Assembly (NCBI GenBank): GCA_905116865.2
Contig: CAJHNH020004557.1
Location: 1,365,265-1,429,264, forward strand
From: Candidula unifasciata
Taxonomy: Eukaryota > Mollusca > Gastropoda > Stylommatophora > Geomitridae
Reading direction: 5' to 3'
DNA: 64,000 nt
The translations under genes were made by a program, and so were the position numbers. The notes below the pieces were generated by a model. It had not been told where the DNA came from and made no database searches. It worked only from the letters and a program-made list of their open reading frames with translations. Numbering within the stretch: the stretch's first letter is position 1; each line of letters begins with the position of its first letter. This document shows positions 1 to 10,839 of this stretch, piece after piece.

Positions 1-526
1 TTAGATTCAGTAAAGCAAACCAAGTATTGGGAAAGCTAGCTCCCCTCTTACAGCATAAGACAATCCCAATCAGCACAAAGAGACATCTTATTCAAAGCAT
101 ATTTATTCCAACTCTGTGCTACCAGTGCCAGACATGGTCACTCACAACAAATCATAAAAGAAAATTAGTACCACAGAAATGAGATGTCTGAGAAGGGCTG
201 TAGGAGTGACCATAAGAGATAAGATCAGGAATGAGATCATAACAGAAAAAGTCGGCACAGAACCAATTCTGGATTACATACGAAGACAGCAAGTGAAATG
301 GTTTGCCCACTTAGAGAGAATGCCTTGTGACACCATACCATACAAAGCATACATGGAAAGAGAAGAAGGACGTAGAGCACGGGGTAGACCAAGAACAAGA
401 TGGAAACTCTACAACAGCACGATGTGCCTATGGTCGAGGCGGCCAGAAGAGCTAGAAACAGAACCTTATATCTCCCTCGACACCCACAGCGATAAAAGAG
501 GAAGTGAAGAAGAAGAAGAAGATATG
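1..526 (+). mobile_element. LINE family A, 3' end of reverse transcriptase ORF, GAA tail
   Basis: Bases 1-178 encode the thumb-like C-terminal part of a non-LTR retrotransposon polyprotein (motifs GKLAPLLQ, STKRHLIQSIF). A one-base deletion near 172 shifts the frame; it then continues with MRCLRRAVGVTIRDK and the RGRPRTR motif. A second small deletion removes part of the segment after that. The element ends in a short GAA run (505-521). A longer copy of the same family is at 44028-44966 on the other strand, with the same AAAGAGGAAGTGAAGAAG junction. Its left end is off the window. It is dead. Confidence 0.85.
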
Positions 527-704
527 ACCAACAAATTTATCATGCACTTGCAAACAAAAAGAATATGTGGTAAAGATCAAACTTCTGTGGTGACTATCTT
601 AAACTTCTGGTCAGGAGATGTACAGTGTAACTAAAGAAAACAATATGATTTGTGTATTTCAGTACAAATGATTTGTGTTTAATGCTTCCTAATATACTGA
701 TCGG

Positions 705-880
705 AAGTCACTGTGGCGTAGCAGCTAGATGCTTATGTGCGGATTGGAAGGTGGTGGGTTCGCTCTCTGGCAGAGCCAGACTTTTTCCAAAAATGACCTT
801 GACTCCCAGGTCGACCCGGCATTGAGTGGGTACCGGGCGCAGTCCCAGGAAGTAAAGGCGGCCCTTGTGAGGCCATTTTT
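705..880 (+). mobile_element. tRNA-derived SINE, family S1
   Basis: A tRNA-like head has an A-box-like TGGCGTAGCAGCTAG and a B-box-like GGTGGGTTCGCTCTC. It is followed by the body shared by the other S1 copies (GACCTTGACTCCCAGGTCGACC, then GTGGGTACC). Other S1 copies lie near 5.4, 6.9, 7.9, 11.7, 29.3, 37.3 and 45.0 kb. Borders are approximate. Confidence 0.7.
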
Positions 881-966
881 TTTCTCAATTCAACTGTTAA
901 TAAAGGTTGTGGTTGGCTAGTTGTTGTTAACTGCTTTCTGAAAAAGATGAAAAACTAGGAAAATAC

Positions 967-1113
967 CTGGCAGAAACATCGGCCCCGAAGTGCAACAGTA
1001 CTTGGGCCACCCTGCTATGTCCGTACTGTGCAGCCAAGTGCAAAGGAGTGTTAGAATTTTCATCTTGATCACAGACAAGATTGACATTATGCTTCAACAT
1101 CTCACGAACCACG
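967..1113 (-). CDS. TRPA1: TRPA1-like exon 12 (ankyrin repeats 12-13)
   Basis: The acceptor is TTGTCCCCAG just before 1113 and the donor is GCCAG|GTATTT at 967/966. It is entered in phase 2, so C completes the AA left by exon 11 to give Asn, and it leaves in phase 2. It encodes 49 residues: the second half of repeat 12 (VVREMLKHNVNLVCDQDEN) and a complete repeat 13 with canonical TPLHLAAQYGH and VLLHFGADVSAR. The next exon is beyond the left edge. Confidence 0.85.
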
Positions 1114-1767
1114 CTGGGGACAATCAAGACAACACTGGCTTAACATCATGTAGGCAAGACAACTGAAAAATCTACTCAATTAAAATCATGTACATAAAGA
1201 ACATTATTATTAACTCTTTACAGACCAGGCTCCACTTTGGTGGTTTTTGAATCCATCACATTCAGACCATTCGCTACTATAATGGCTCCTCATAGAGACA
1301 CTCTAATATTGTTTCATTTCCTGGGAACAGGATTTCTGTGAACATGTTCTGAGAAACTAGAATCAGTGAAATGATGTCCTTTTGTTTTTGAAGTTTGGCA
1401 TCATGTTTCGGTCATATCTGATTTGCTTATAATTAATTGTGATACAATTTTTATGTGATTTTTTTCAGACTAAATGATAAAGGAAAAGGTCTAGAACTGT
1501 TCATACTACTCTGTTGTTGATGAATCTCAGCCAGACAGTGACAACAGTCTTGATATTATGATTAATAATGATTTTGCCAAACCTATTGCCGATAATATAG
1601 GTTAGGATGAAGTCGAACAAAAGATTTCAATCAGATTATCTCTGTTTCCATCAGATGTGTCAGAAATTCGGATTTTAACTTGATGTCATACAAAAATCGT
1701 ATGCATAACTGATGCATAACTGATGAGAGGAGGCATGTGAATTCTTAGAAATGGATAGCAGTGTTTT
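1114..1767. other. Intron sequence, nothing recognised
   Basis: This is AT-rich intron DNA of the TRPA1-like gene, with no open frame, repeat family or structured element that I can name. Its right end carries the left target-site duplication (1768-1778) of the neighbouring GAA-tailed element. Confidence 0.6.
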
Positions 1768-3131
1768 GAACAAGTAAAGTGGCGCGGTGATTTCGGTCAC
1801 AGGCATGAGGCAAAGTTAAGTCTGATGTGAGGTGTATAAGGAGATACTCCATACCCCACTCGGGCGCCAGTCCTTCACTGTTCTGGTTTTACGGAACCTC
1901 ATGCAAGACTCCTGCTGCACGTCCCCGTCGTGCGCCACGGATAATGTCTCAATGAGCATTAACAGAGTTGGCAGGGGATCTCGGAGCTGGCGGCCCCTAG
2001 AGGTGTAGTGTCCTTTCTGGCTCTCACCAGCCCGCCCCCAAACGCATGGGTGAAAAGTCTAACAAAACTCAAGAATTGCTTGCTAAATGTACCATCAAAT
2101 AACAATTCTTGTTTAAAATTCGGGAGCGAATGGAAAACTGTGCTGCTGAGACTCAACCCTGACCGAGAGATTTACCCGCAGCCAAGACGAGTAACATCTC
2201 TTGTGGGCGACTTCTCGCAGTAAGATCCTACCTACGTACATCCTCAATCCTCAGTGTCGTCGTCACCGCGCTGAGGTACACCACGGCAGCAACTTTTCAT
2301 ATGTTAGCTTGGAAATAATGTCCGACAAAGTTATACCCCACGGCACACATGCAAGCTCAAAGTCCGATGATCATAATTCGTACCGATTAAGAAAAAGTCT
2401 GAATGTCCGTATCCACTGGTCCAACTCGCCCGAGTGTTGGGACCAAACAGGTGAAGCACGCCTGACGCATCTTGCTTCCCCATTCTGTCGTGCTAAGGGC
2501 ACAGCTGAAACAACGTTAAAGGTGTCTTAAGTAAGATGAAAAAGAATGTACCTATTTGTGTGGCCACAAACGTCCTAGACCTGCGGGCTGCTCCCCGCTG
2601 ATCTCCGGAGAGCGCAGCCTTGTAGCGCGGGAAGCTCAATACACGGTTGTGAGGTTAAGCAGTTATGGGCAGGACGTGACGATTCCTTGGGTGAGCCCAG
2701 AACCAGAGCATCATGTGTCGGCTCTGCATTTATGGAAGCCTCCTTGGATGGCAGGGAATGCCCATGATCTGCCCCTGCCTTTCCTTGAGGGCTGACAATT
2801 CTACATAGAGCTGCCTCAAGGACGACATTCCGGGGGCCACACCTGTTAAAGGTCAAAGAGGACACCACACAAATGAGGCAACATCTCGACCCACACAAAA
2901 CAATGGCCACAGTCAACCTAGAAACAGGCTTGACGTCTTCCCCCGAAGTCGGAGTACATCTGCCGGAGAGGCGGGGAACGAGAACTGCGAACAAATAAGC
3001 CAGTAAAACGGATGTACACGCAAAACTCAGGTCAAGGTAAAAGCCAAAAGTCCATTTTGGACGAACAACCGCGACTTACCGCCGGAATTCACAGCCGGTG
3101 AACAAGAAGAAGAAGAAGAAGAACAAGTAAA
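1768..3131 (+). mobile_element. 1.34-kb GAA-tailed non-coding retroposon (family G1) with TSD
   Basis: The same 11 bases, GAACAAGTAAA, occur at 1768-1778 and 3121-3131 and bracket an insert of 1342 bp. The insert is clearly richer in G+C and CpG than the surrounding intron. It ends in a GAA run after CACAGCCGGTGAACAA. Its last ~200 bases (GTCGGAGTACATCTGCC, GAGAGGC, AACGGATGTACACGC) recur at 17.2, 21.7, 40.4 and 52.2 kb and inverted at 22.0 kb. I see no reverse transcriptase or transposase: the frames of 79-139 codons inside have no recognised motif. Direct repeats plus a simple-repeat tail indicate target-primed retrotransposition, with enzymes presumably supplied by a LINE. Confidence 0.75.
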
Positions 3132-4985
3132 AAGTAAGGTAAGCACAACATTTTATGTGTTAAAAATCTTAATATGTGTCTAACATCCTTGAATGTTTAA
3201 TAATTTTGTTTTTGTAGTACTAATATTTAAATATTTTAATTTATTCTGCATTCACTTTTCTTTACTTTGATAAATTATATGACTCTATACAGTCAATACT
3301 TTTTCTCCAGGAAGGTTCTAGCTTTGTCATGTTGCAGTTAAAAAAAAAAAACAAAAAAAAAACAAACTAATGCTGTACAAACCCCAGAAAAATTTCCTGA
3401 AAGAGTTTAAGGGTCACAAATTGAAAAAAAGAAGAAGAAATATGGGCAAAGCTGAAATTATCAATAGTGTATGGATTAGGCTAGGAATTAATGATGAATC
3501 TCCAAAACTAACATGACTGGGTAAAGCCTAGTGCTAATCAGCATAGCACATGATGATAATGAAGATGATGAGATTAGAAAAATAAGATCAATTCATCTTA
3601 TTATTCTAGCCCATGCTGTGTTTGGTCAACATGCATTTCCACAACCTTCTGTTTTGTGTACTATTAATCATTTCTAATACAGATGGCCTTCTCACCATGA
3701 TGCCAACATCCTCTCTTTTAGGCTCTACTGCCTCTTTTCCCCTCCAACTTTCCTGATGTCAAGACATACTCCAGTTGAACCCTTCTCGCCTCATGACAAA
3801 ACAATGTGGACTGTCATCCTATAATGCCGGTAGTTCTCCATGTAAGTCTCTTTTTCTTCTGTTCTCTACTCCTAGAACGCCTCCCAGCATCAGGGCAGGA
3901 AGAGATCTCAGGAACGGGCTCTGTTCACTTTGTATATTGTACTTGTAAGTTTACTTCTTTAAATACACCTTTGTTACATGTTTTATCTGTCATTGGTGCT
4001 CACAGATACTGACATATTCTTACAGCATGTATTAGCCTTGCCTGTTCATCCAGTGATACACTGCTGCCATTGGGAAGCAGAAAGCTTTCACATTTGCTTG
4101 GTTTATCCATAAATCTCTACCTCTTTGCTTTACCTCTGTATTTTTCTCACTATGTCAATTTTACTTCTTTTTCGTTCACCCTGACAAGGATAGTTACAAC
4201 ATGCTTTCTAAGGTGCAGGTGGTCTATTCCTTTCTCCCCAAAGTGGGGTCAAAGAACTCACAAGGTGATGAGCGTGAATTGACTGATGACTTTCCTTGAT
4301 CATCTTGTGATTCCCATCATATCAAGCTATTCACTCCCATACAGATTGATGAAAGTTAGGACTGGTGGTTCCTTGGCTCACTCTAGGCAGGCAAACACAC
4401 TCAAGTCAAGAATTTTCATTGCTCTCCACCATGGGTGTGCGAGATGTGGGGGAACCGTTGTGGCTCTCTTCTTACTGTCAGTATTCAGCGTTTTCTGATG
4501 TCAGTGACAGTACTTGATAAACTGATGCATGACAAGCTAGATGTTGTAAGGGCCTTTGGGAATGAGTAAACAGTGTGGAGGCAAAACTGACCGACACGGT
4601 CTGAAGAGAATGGTGCTGTGAGCAGTTACTAGGGGATCTGGCGACACTCAACACTCAGGGAAGGGTCGAGACGGACATACGATCAGACTTGTTACTGGTG
4701 CCATTAGAAGTAGAGCTTTGCTCTTGCTGCTAAAGATAGGGACGGAGTGCCTATGGGAATGCCCCACATGCTATGATGTCGGTTCATAAGTCAGTGAAAT
4801 TAATGTCAGAGTGTGCAAGTCATGAGATCAGTAAGCAGTGCTTCAGTCTAGAGTAGAATATAAAGATCAAGGCAGTGTTTATGATTATGTCCAGAGAATA
4901 AAACCATAAAGCCCTATATTAGCTCCACATTGTAGGCTCAAAGAGGAAATAGAAAGATGCAAGAATTCCAGAAGGAAGCTCCTAC
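3132..4985. other. Intron sequence, nothing recognised
   Basis: This is the AT-rich intron between exons 12 and 11, with short A runs (3340-3362) and no supported gene or classified element. A block near 4200-4270 resembles the CCCCAAAGTGGGG-type segment of the G1 repeat family, but too weakly to call. Confidence 0.5.
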
Positions 4986-5074
4986 TTGGTTCTGCCAAAC
5001 TTGGAAGCCAGGTGTAGTGGTGTTTGCATCTCATCATTTTTGGAATCCAAATCTGCACCATTCTTGAGGAGACA
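4986..5074 (-). CDS. TRPA1: TRPA1-like exon 11 (ankyrin repeats 11-12)
   Basis: This 89-nt exon lies between acceptor TTGTTCACAG and donor ACCAA|GTAGGA. It is entered in phase 0 and left in phase 2, matching exons 10 and 12. It encodes 29 residues, CLLKNGADLDSKNDEM then QTPLHLASKFGRT: the end of one ankyrin repeat and the start of the next. The longer open frame at this position is in a different register and is not the coding one. The donor has a weak +5 position. Confidence 0.85.
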
Positions 5075-5424
5075 CTGTGAACAAATCGCCAGGCTGGAGT
5101 CAATACTGTAAAAACTAATGGTTTCATGAGTAAATGTACTCACACTTCTATACTGTGTGCTTCAGTATCCTTGTCAGCACACTATAAAAGGTCAAGGATC
5201 CCTTTCATACCAGTAACAACCAGATTTACTCCCACCCAAACCCGATCGAGGCCGCCCCAGGACTAGTAAAACATCCACTCCCAATTAAAGCCAATACAGC
5301 AAGAAATCAAACTTAGGCGAAAATGATCGCCGCAAGGAAACAAACAAATCAGATAGCAAAGAAACCGTCCTCAATAAAGCAGGCCTTCAGGGGGTTGAAA
5401 GAGGACCAAATTTGAAATTTTTGT

Positions 5425-5825
5425 TTTCTTTATCCAGTTTCCAGTTCATACCAGTGGTGCGCATCAGGCATATGATGTCTGAACAATCGACCAGTTGGTA
5501 CTTGATAAATGATAGGGTCAACATCAAATCAGCTGATTTTACTTTCCAGGACACTTCCAGGTACCCATTTAGACCTGGTCGACATGGAAGCTAAGATCAA
5601 TGTGTTTTAAAAAAAAATTCTTCTTCTTTTCTTCTGTGCTTATCCAAAGATGTAACTGCATTGTGCCCGTTTGCAGCATGGCTGCAATATTTGCTCCTTT
5701 TGGCCAACACATCTGACTTTTGCAGGCATTTGTTGACCCGGTTAGCCTTCATCCAATGTGGTTTTTAATTCAAGACCTTTGGCTGGACTGCAAGCATTGT
5801 GCTACTGTGCTACCATGATTCTTTG
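5425..5825 (-). mobile_element. S1 SINE copy, interrupted
   Basis: The body (CATTTAGACCTGGTCGACATGG, around 5568) and the tRNA-like head (inverted, CAAGACCTTTGGCTGG near 5770 and TGTGCTACTGTGCTACCATG near 5797) belong to the S1 family on the minus strand. About 150 bp of unrelated sequence (5620-5760) separates them. This suggests a later insertion or a rearrangement. Confidence 0.5.
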
Positions 5826-5891
5826 GAAGCAGAGTAATTAATATATTCATCTACCAAAAACAATGGTCTCTCTCTCTCTCTCTCTGTCTGG

Positions 5892-6120
5892 TTGTACCCC
5901 ACCAGGACATCACACAAATGATAAACACCCGATGACACAAAGTGCCACCATGCGGATGAGGATCACCCGTGAAAAGGTCCCAGAAACTCCTTTCAGTCGT
6001 TATGGCCACATCTATGGCATGGCCATATTTATGGCCTGGCTATATTCAGGGCCCAGTAGTGGCAATCCCCAGTGTAGTGGCAGGATTTTCATTTACACGC
6101 CAATCCCACAAAATGTAGAT
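5892..6120 (+). repeat. Unclassified interspersed repeat R1
   Basis: It starts at TACCCCACCAGGACATCACA and shares AACACCCGATGACACAAAG, GGTCCCAGAAAC and CATATTTATGGCCTGGC with copies at 29448, 41080 and 45715. The right half of this copy diverges. No tRNA-like box or coding capacity is apparent. Mobility is shown by the 41080 copy, which sits inside a LINE. Confidence 0.65.
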
Positions 6121-6529
6121 AAAGACAGGCAAACTGATCAGCAACAATCAACAAATCCTTTTCAGAATGTCACTCTTGTCATGGCACGCCCGAAAGTAAA
6201 TCATTCTTTAGCCAGTTCTCCAGCCCTATGTGCTTTCATAGCTAATGCAGCTATGTCAGCTTCAGTTTAGAGTTTCTAAGGATATATAATGTGGTAGCCT
6301 CCCCTTGATTTCCACATCCATGGCTCTGCACCTCAACCTTCAGCAATCTTTTAGTTTGCCAGAGTGAGTAACTTGTAGGGGGAGAACTGATAGAGATATA
6401 CAAATACAAATACAAAAGCCAAGAGGAGTTTTCACAGCACTAGGAAATTTGTGGAAATAAGAGGAAATGAAAACTAGTCCTAACTCAAGATATTTAAAAC
6501 TAATGTCAAATCAGTATCAGTGTATCTAG

Positions 6530-6925
6530 TTGAAACACGAAGAAAGACCTAAAACAATTTCTAATAAACTACAAACATTCATTAGCTGGTGCCTGCACAG
6601 AATAGAGGGAATTAAATGGTCAGATACTGTGGAATGTTGGGAAAGAACTAAAAAAATTTAATGAGTCAAGAGGTGAAGAAAAGATACTGGTGTTAAATAG
6701 GAAACATGAGAAAACAATACAAACTAGAACATCTTTACACTGGAACCCACAGAGACATTTAAATAAAGGCAATCAAAAAATAACAGAGAGAAGGGAATCA
6801 GAGGTTGAAGTTAAAAAAATGCAGAGGAAATGGGGTTGAGCTTCATATGATAGCATAGGCTAGGACAAGACGGTATGAGTTGGTTGAGGGCTTATGCTCC
6901 AGTGGAGGATAAAGAGCAGAAGAAG
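6530..6925 (+). mobile_element. LINE family E remnant (RTE-like C-terminus)
   Basis: Broken frames read as the C-terminal end of an RTE-like polyprotein: an LHWNPQ motif, a degenerate RGRP stretch, and KKMQRKWG before the end. The copy finishes in CAGAAGAAGAAGAAT, a GAA-type tail. A related remnant lies at 9060-9410. It is heavily decayed, with many stops. Confidence 0.55.
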
Positions 6926-6940
6926 AAGAATCTTGCTTAT

Positions 6941-7055
6941 GGAGCTACAGTATCACAGCGGCTGGATGCTCACCTACCGGCCTAAAAGTCTTGGGTTTAA
7001 ATCTGCATTGATTTAGATTTGTTCAGAACTGACCTTGGCTTCCATGTTTGCCTCC
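6941..7055 (+). mobile_element. S1 SINE copy
   Basis: The tRNA-like head (GGAGCTACAGTATCACAGCG, then the B-box region AAAGTCTTGGGTTTAAATC) is followed by CTGACCTTGGCTTCCATG, typical of S1. A C run (from 7054) follows. The copy directly adjoins the GAA tail of the preceding LINE remnant. Confidence 0.65.
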
Positions 7056-7094
7056 CCCCCCCCCCCCTTTCCCTCCAATGCAGTTCTGGAACCC

Positions 7095-7290
7095 ATATGG
7101 TAGGGACTCTCCACAGAATGGCTAATCACCTTCTGAGAGCATCGCACAAAGCAGAATCCGTAGTTCCAGCAATGTCCCCCGAATGATGATCCACTCGTGA
7201 AATTAACGGTGTGTTCCGTGAAACAAACCCATGACCTTCAGAGCATGGGGAAGTGTCTTGACCACTTGGCCATGGAGGCTCCTATAACAA
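7095..7290 (-). mobile_element. tRNA-derived SINE, family S2
   Basis: On the minus strand the head reads CATGGCCAAGTGGTCAAG, very like the 5' part of a serine-type tRNA, followed by a B-box-like GGTCATGGGTTTG. Copies of the same family are at 29755-29995 (plus) and, partially, at 26105-26335. Confidence 0.65.
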
Positions 7291-7348
7291 CCAAACAACT
7301 AAAAATGGATAAAACATACAGGATAACTTAAGAAAACTGGATACAGAC

Positions 7349-7456
7349 CTGTACAATTGCCAGATAGCCATAATGAGCCGCAACATGGAGAGGGTCGCTG
7401 TAACAGTAGTTGCTTTCGTTGATCATGTATTTCAGTTGAGGGTAGGACAGCAACTT
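7349..7456 (-). CDS. TRPA1: TRPA1-like exon 10 (ankyrin repeats 10-11)
   Basis: This 108-nt exon (36 codons, phase 0 in and out) lies between acceptor TTTCTTACAG and donor GTACAG|GTCTGT. It encodes KLLSYPQLKYMINES, NYCYSDPLHVAAHYGYLAIVQ: the long second helix and loop of repeat 10, then most of repeat 11. The long KLLSYPQLKYMINES loop corresponds to the TRPA1 repeat that carries a similar insert, and it is one of the better arguments for the family call. It is too short to stand out as an open frame and was found by splice-phase continuity. Confidence 0.85.
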
Positions 7457-7613
7457 CTGTAAGAAATGATACATTCGTTAGTAAAAACTATACACAAATA
7501 AAAGCTTCACCTGCAGTCTGTGGTAACGGCATGCTGCCCTAAATCCTCAGGCTCAAAGGCCCCCTGCCTACACCACAAAAGTGGTAAATACAGTCAGTAA
7601 GGGCAGTTTTCAT

Positions 7614-7631
7614 GGGGGGGGGGGGGGGGGG
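7614..7631. repeat. Poly-G tract
   Basis: There are eighteen consecutive G. Similar G or C runs recur through the window (9768, 17178, 19352, 47558, 60588, 62100, 62520), an unusual abundance for an AT-rich genome. Confidence 0.9.
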
Positions 7632-7920
7632 TAACCACTTCTATTTTAGATCCCAACAAGACTCAAATTAACACAACCAGAAGTTACAAGTATCTGACAT
7701 ATATAAACACCTATGCACCCAAAGAGGCAAATTTTTTTTAATCCAAAGGAGGCTGTTCTACAAGAAAATAATGAAAACTACATTGATCAGAAAAACTACA
7801 CACAGACTGTCCAGATTTTTTGAACATGTAATGTGAAAAAAAAAAATTTAAAACCTAGTTGCAACTGGAAAATTTAATACAAAAGAAAAAGGAAGAAAAA
7901 TAAATGTCTGGGATAGTTTG

Positions 7921-8015
7921 GGCTGGAGCTGCAGTAGTCTAGCACCTAGGGTTCAAATCCATACTGAGGTGGATTTTTTAAAATGGACCTTGATCCCAAA
8001 ATTTACCATTTACTA
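7921..8015 (+). mobile_element. S1 SINE copy
   Basis: The sequence GCTGGAGCTGCAGTAGTCTA, a B-box-like AGGGTTCAAATCC and TGGACCTTGATCCC identify an S1 head and start of body. It is truncated at the right, where LINE sequence begins. Confidence 0.6.
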
Positions 8016-8029
8016 GTCATATTCATCAC

Positions 8030-8285
8030 CATAGTCGCATAACAACATGTGCCATCGGGTCACCAGCTGCCAATAACTGTCTGATTAGTTCTTTCCACCT
8101 CTGTCGGTTAGATGCAATGGACTGGATTTGTTGCATGTCTGATGCCTGTCCATTCAAAGTCTGTATCCAGGTCTTTCTTGGTCAGCCTCTTCTCCTCTAC
8201 AGAGTTTCGTAGTATTTTCTGGAGAGACCGGTAGATCTTGTCATATGTCTGTACCATTGCATTTTCAGTCTGTTCAGATTTGTTA
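8030..8285 (-). mobile_element. LINE C-terminal remnant
   Basis: The minus strand reads as the extreme C-terminus of an RTE-like polyprotein: a RGRPKKTW-like motif, then NRQRWKELIRQLLAAG. Only the last ~80 codons remain and they are interrupted. Confidence 0.5.
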
Positions 8286-8367
8286 AAATAGATTACCAGT
8301 TGTCACTGTGCTGTGTGATGATACTTCACCATTTGTGATGTATCTCTATACAGGATCTTTAAGAAAG

Positions 8368-8580
8368 TTTTTTTTAAACTCCAGAAACCATGAGTTCTTA
8401 ACCCTTTGGCTCGGTACAATGGATATCGCAACCCTTCGGCCTTGATTCCATGATAGATACCGTAAATCTGGGAGAAATGTGGCATTTCTGCCTACCCCCG
8501 GGTGTGAACCTGGACCACAAGGAGTTCCTCACCCGGTCGTCGCGAAGTCAGGCTTAGCCAACTATGCTAGCGAGCCGGGC
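8368..8580 (-). mobile_element. tRNA-derived SINE, family S3, with TSD
   Basis: This ~213-bp element reads GCCCGGCTCGCTAGCATAG on the minus strand (A box), with a B-box-like GGTTCACACCC, and ends in an A-rich tail. It is flanked by CTTTAAGAAAG (8357-8367) and CTTTTAGAAAG (8581-8591), an 11-bp duplication with one mismatch. Three further S3 copies are in the window. Confidence 0.8.
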
Positions 8581-8914
8581 CTTTTAGAAAGATAAAGGGA
8601 TATTGCCCATGCTTACTGACATGTTGCGAGGTGGTGATGATAATGTAGATGCCACACTGTGACATCAGGGAGCTGACTTGACTTGACTTAGGAACCAGCA
8701 TCAAACTACTCTGGACATTCCATAAGTGCCTGTCCCCATCCTCAGCAGCCATCATAACAGAGTTCCAATTTACATGGTGCCATCAAGAGTCTGACTGTGT
8801 TTACCTTGCCTTTTTCCCTGAGTAATAAGTGGCAACAAGATCTCCAGGTACTTCCTGCTGCAACATTCTTTCCAAATCATGAATTGTTTAAATTATTACT
8901 CTGCCGTCATCAGT

Positions 8915-9010
8915 ATGAACTACTGAGCGTAAAAATTTGCTTAGAAAAACCAAAACAGCCAGAAATTACTGGGGTTGGTTCTGCATTGTCCTGTAAAGGA
9001 TATGCAACTA
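8915..9010 (+). repeat. Interspersed repeat R2
   Basis: The block CTACTGAGCGTAAAAATTTG ... GTCCTGTAAAGGATATGC is shared with 43755-43855 and, in part, 52461-52520. It has no coding capacity that I can recognise. Confidence 0.6.
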
Positions 9011-9059
9011 ACTTTTTTAAAACTAACATCATCAGTATGGGAAATATGGAACTTTAAAC

Positions 9060-9410
9060 TGAACAGCTGTAGAGCAAAGTTATGTATTTACAGTGTTATT
9101 TCAAGTTTAACATATGCCAGTGCAAGTTGGAGAACCACTAAAGTCATAAAACAAAAACAAATGCCTCAGGAAGGTGATGAACATAAGAGGAATGTTTGGG
9201 CAAGTACTAGTATCAACAGTTACAATGCAGAGAAGATGGCACTATACTGGACACATCCTGAGAACAGACGAGCACAGATTCACCAGACAGTGAAACAGGA
9301 AACACATGAACTGAGAAAACAAGGACCTCCAAGAGAAACCTTAAAGAGAACACTGATGAGTCAAGCCGCAGGTATTGGAACTGGTTCCCATCCATGATAA
9401 TAAAGGGATT
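9060..9410 (+). mobile_element. LINE family E remnant
   Basis: The frame contains SLTYASASWRTTK (related to LTYGSETWR of RTE-like elements), then a degenerate TLKRTLMSQAAGIGTGSHP end. It is related to the remnant at 6530-6925. No catalytic motif is left. Confidence 0.5.
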
Positions 9411-9644
9411 GTACAGGATAGAACAGAATGGAGATATAGACTGTGAGCCATATGTGACACATAACTAAAGATAAAAAGGTAAAGTCGGGAGATGTGAACC
9501 AGCGTCACTGCATGGGGTTATAAACCGTAAGTGCTCTGCCACCAGTACTGACAGCTGATAAGAAACTTTCCGCCTGTTTTGCCGTCCGCACGCAATTCTG
9601 TAGCTACAGCGACGTTCCTCCAATTACCCCAGAGTGTTAACTCT

Positions 9645-9768
9645 GGTGCCCATTACCTAGAGGCTGGGTGAACTTCGGTAACCGCCCGGTTTTGAACACT
9701 GATCGTGGGCTGCAGCGAGTAGCAGCTGGATTTGAAATTGAGTTTCCTATCGACTGCGCTAACACGCC
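9645..9768 (-). mobile_element. tRNA-derived SINE, family S5
   Basis: On the minus strand the head reads TTAGCGCAGTCGATAGG (A box) and GTTCAAAACCGGG (B box), close to a genuine tRNA layout. A better preserved B box (TTCGAAACCGGG) is in the sister copy at 59855-59965. A C run follows at 9768. Confidence 0.65.
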
Positions 9769-9999
9769 CCCCCCCCCACACATAAGGACAATGAATGAAT
9801 GAATAAATGAATGCATGCATGAATGATCATTAGTATGGAACCCTTCACTGGCTACTAAAAAAGGGGATAGAGCATGTATGGGAATTTCCTGCAATGTCAG
9901 TTCTTGATTCATTCATAACACTATTTTTAAAAAAATTATTATTTTAAATTATTATTATTTACTCTGATCTTTTTTTTGTGTGCATTAGCTCTTAAAAGG

Positions 10000-10180
10000 G
10001 TGGCTGACACATTATGTTGTGGTTTATAGCTAGGTTATGATATCGGCGCCTTTCGGTCCACATATATGATTTCAGAAAAACCTAACTAATAATCTTTTAT
10101 GGCATGCTTATTAGGGATCCAGCATGTCTCTTTTCCCCCCCCCCCCCCCACCCCCCTCCCCGGTTGTGGAAACCCTCATA
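10000..10180 (-). mobile_element. G1 retroposon fragment
   Basis: The block TTGTGGTTTATAGCTAGG ... TTTTATGGCATGCTTATTAGG matches inverted G1 segments at 17.35 and 28.53 kb. There is no GAA tail in this copy. A long C run lies inside it. Confidence 0.5.
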
Positions 10181-10231
10181 AGGATTATTTACTGATTACT
10201 CTGACAACACAGAAAGAAAACATAATCTCAC

Positions 10232-10415
10232 TAATAACACTTCCAGCTGGTTGAACTCAGCAGCCAGAAAGATGGCGGTCTTGTCATTTTTGTCGGTTGC
10301 TGTGTAATCGGCTCCCATTTGCAGCAGCAACTCTGCCATGTCCACATTGCCATAGCGAGCCGTCAGCAGTAGTGGTGTGCAGTTATCTCTGTCCTTGCAG
10401 TTTATACAAGCTCCC
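10232..10415 (-). CDS. TRPA1: TRPA1-like exon 9 (ankyrin repeats 9-10)
   Basis: The acceptor is TTCTCCCAG before 10415 and the donor is TTATTA|GTGAGA. It is entered in phase 2, with G completing AG to give Arg, and left in phase 0. It encodes 61 residues: GACINCKDRDN closes repeat 8, CTPLLLTARYGN and ELLLQMGADYTATDKND form repeat 9, and KTAIFLAAEFNQLEVLL opens repeat 10. The TPLL and AIFL variants replace the consensus TPLH. Confidence 0.87.
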
Positions 10416-10575
10416 CTGGGAGAAAAAGACAGCACAAGACCTCTGTAAAAGATTATGTAACAACATTACCCTTGACCCATTAGGGTTGTGGAGGTGTATC
10501 AACTGAAGTACTAGCACATAAAACCTGCCATCTTTCTCTTTGTTTTACTTGTTTAACAAGTGTCTAGTAATTCTG

Positions 10576-10806
10576 TCAATTCTGTGTCTGTCTATTCTTG
10601 ATGTTGTCATTCCAGGTTCTTCTTTGCACACCCCCCCCACCCCCCCCCCCCACCCTTTTTCCTCCACAGTCTTTGACTGCTCCCCCAATGTTCCTTTCAA
10701 TTGAATCATGTCTCACTGTGTGCCTGAACCAAGCTAGTTTGCGACGTTTCACCGCTGCAAGAAGAGGCTCCTGATGTCCTGTAAATCTGTTCATTTTTGT
10801 CTCCAC
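10576..10806 (-). mobile_element. LINE family B 3' end
   Basis: The open frame contains GHQEPLLAAVKRRKLAWFRH and RHDSIE, the conserved C-terminal signature of an RTE-like LINE. It is followed by a G/P-rich stretch made by poly-C tracts and by QRRTWNDNIK. The same signature occurs at 42420-42620. It is a 5'-truncated copy. Confidence 0.75.
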
Positions 10807-10839
10807 TAACTTGTCTTCTTCTTTTCATTCACCCCGCTG

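Noticed and set aside
2008..2994. Frames of 65-139 codons in the 1.8-3.0 kb block, considered as a host gene
   Set aside because: They lie wholly inside a retroposon bounded by an 11-bp target duplication, with no recognisable domain and no splice continuity.
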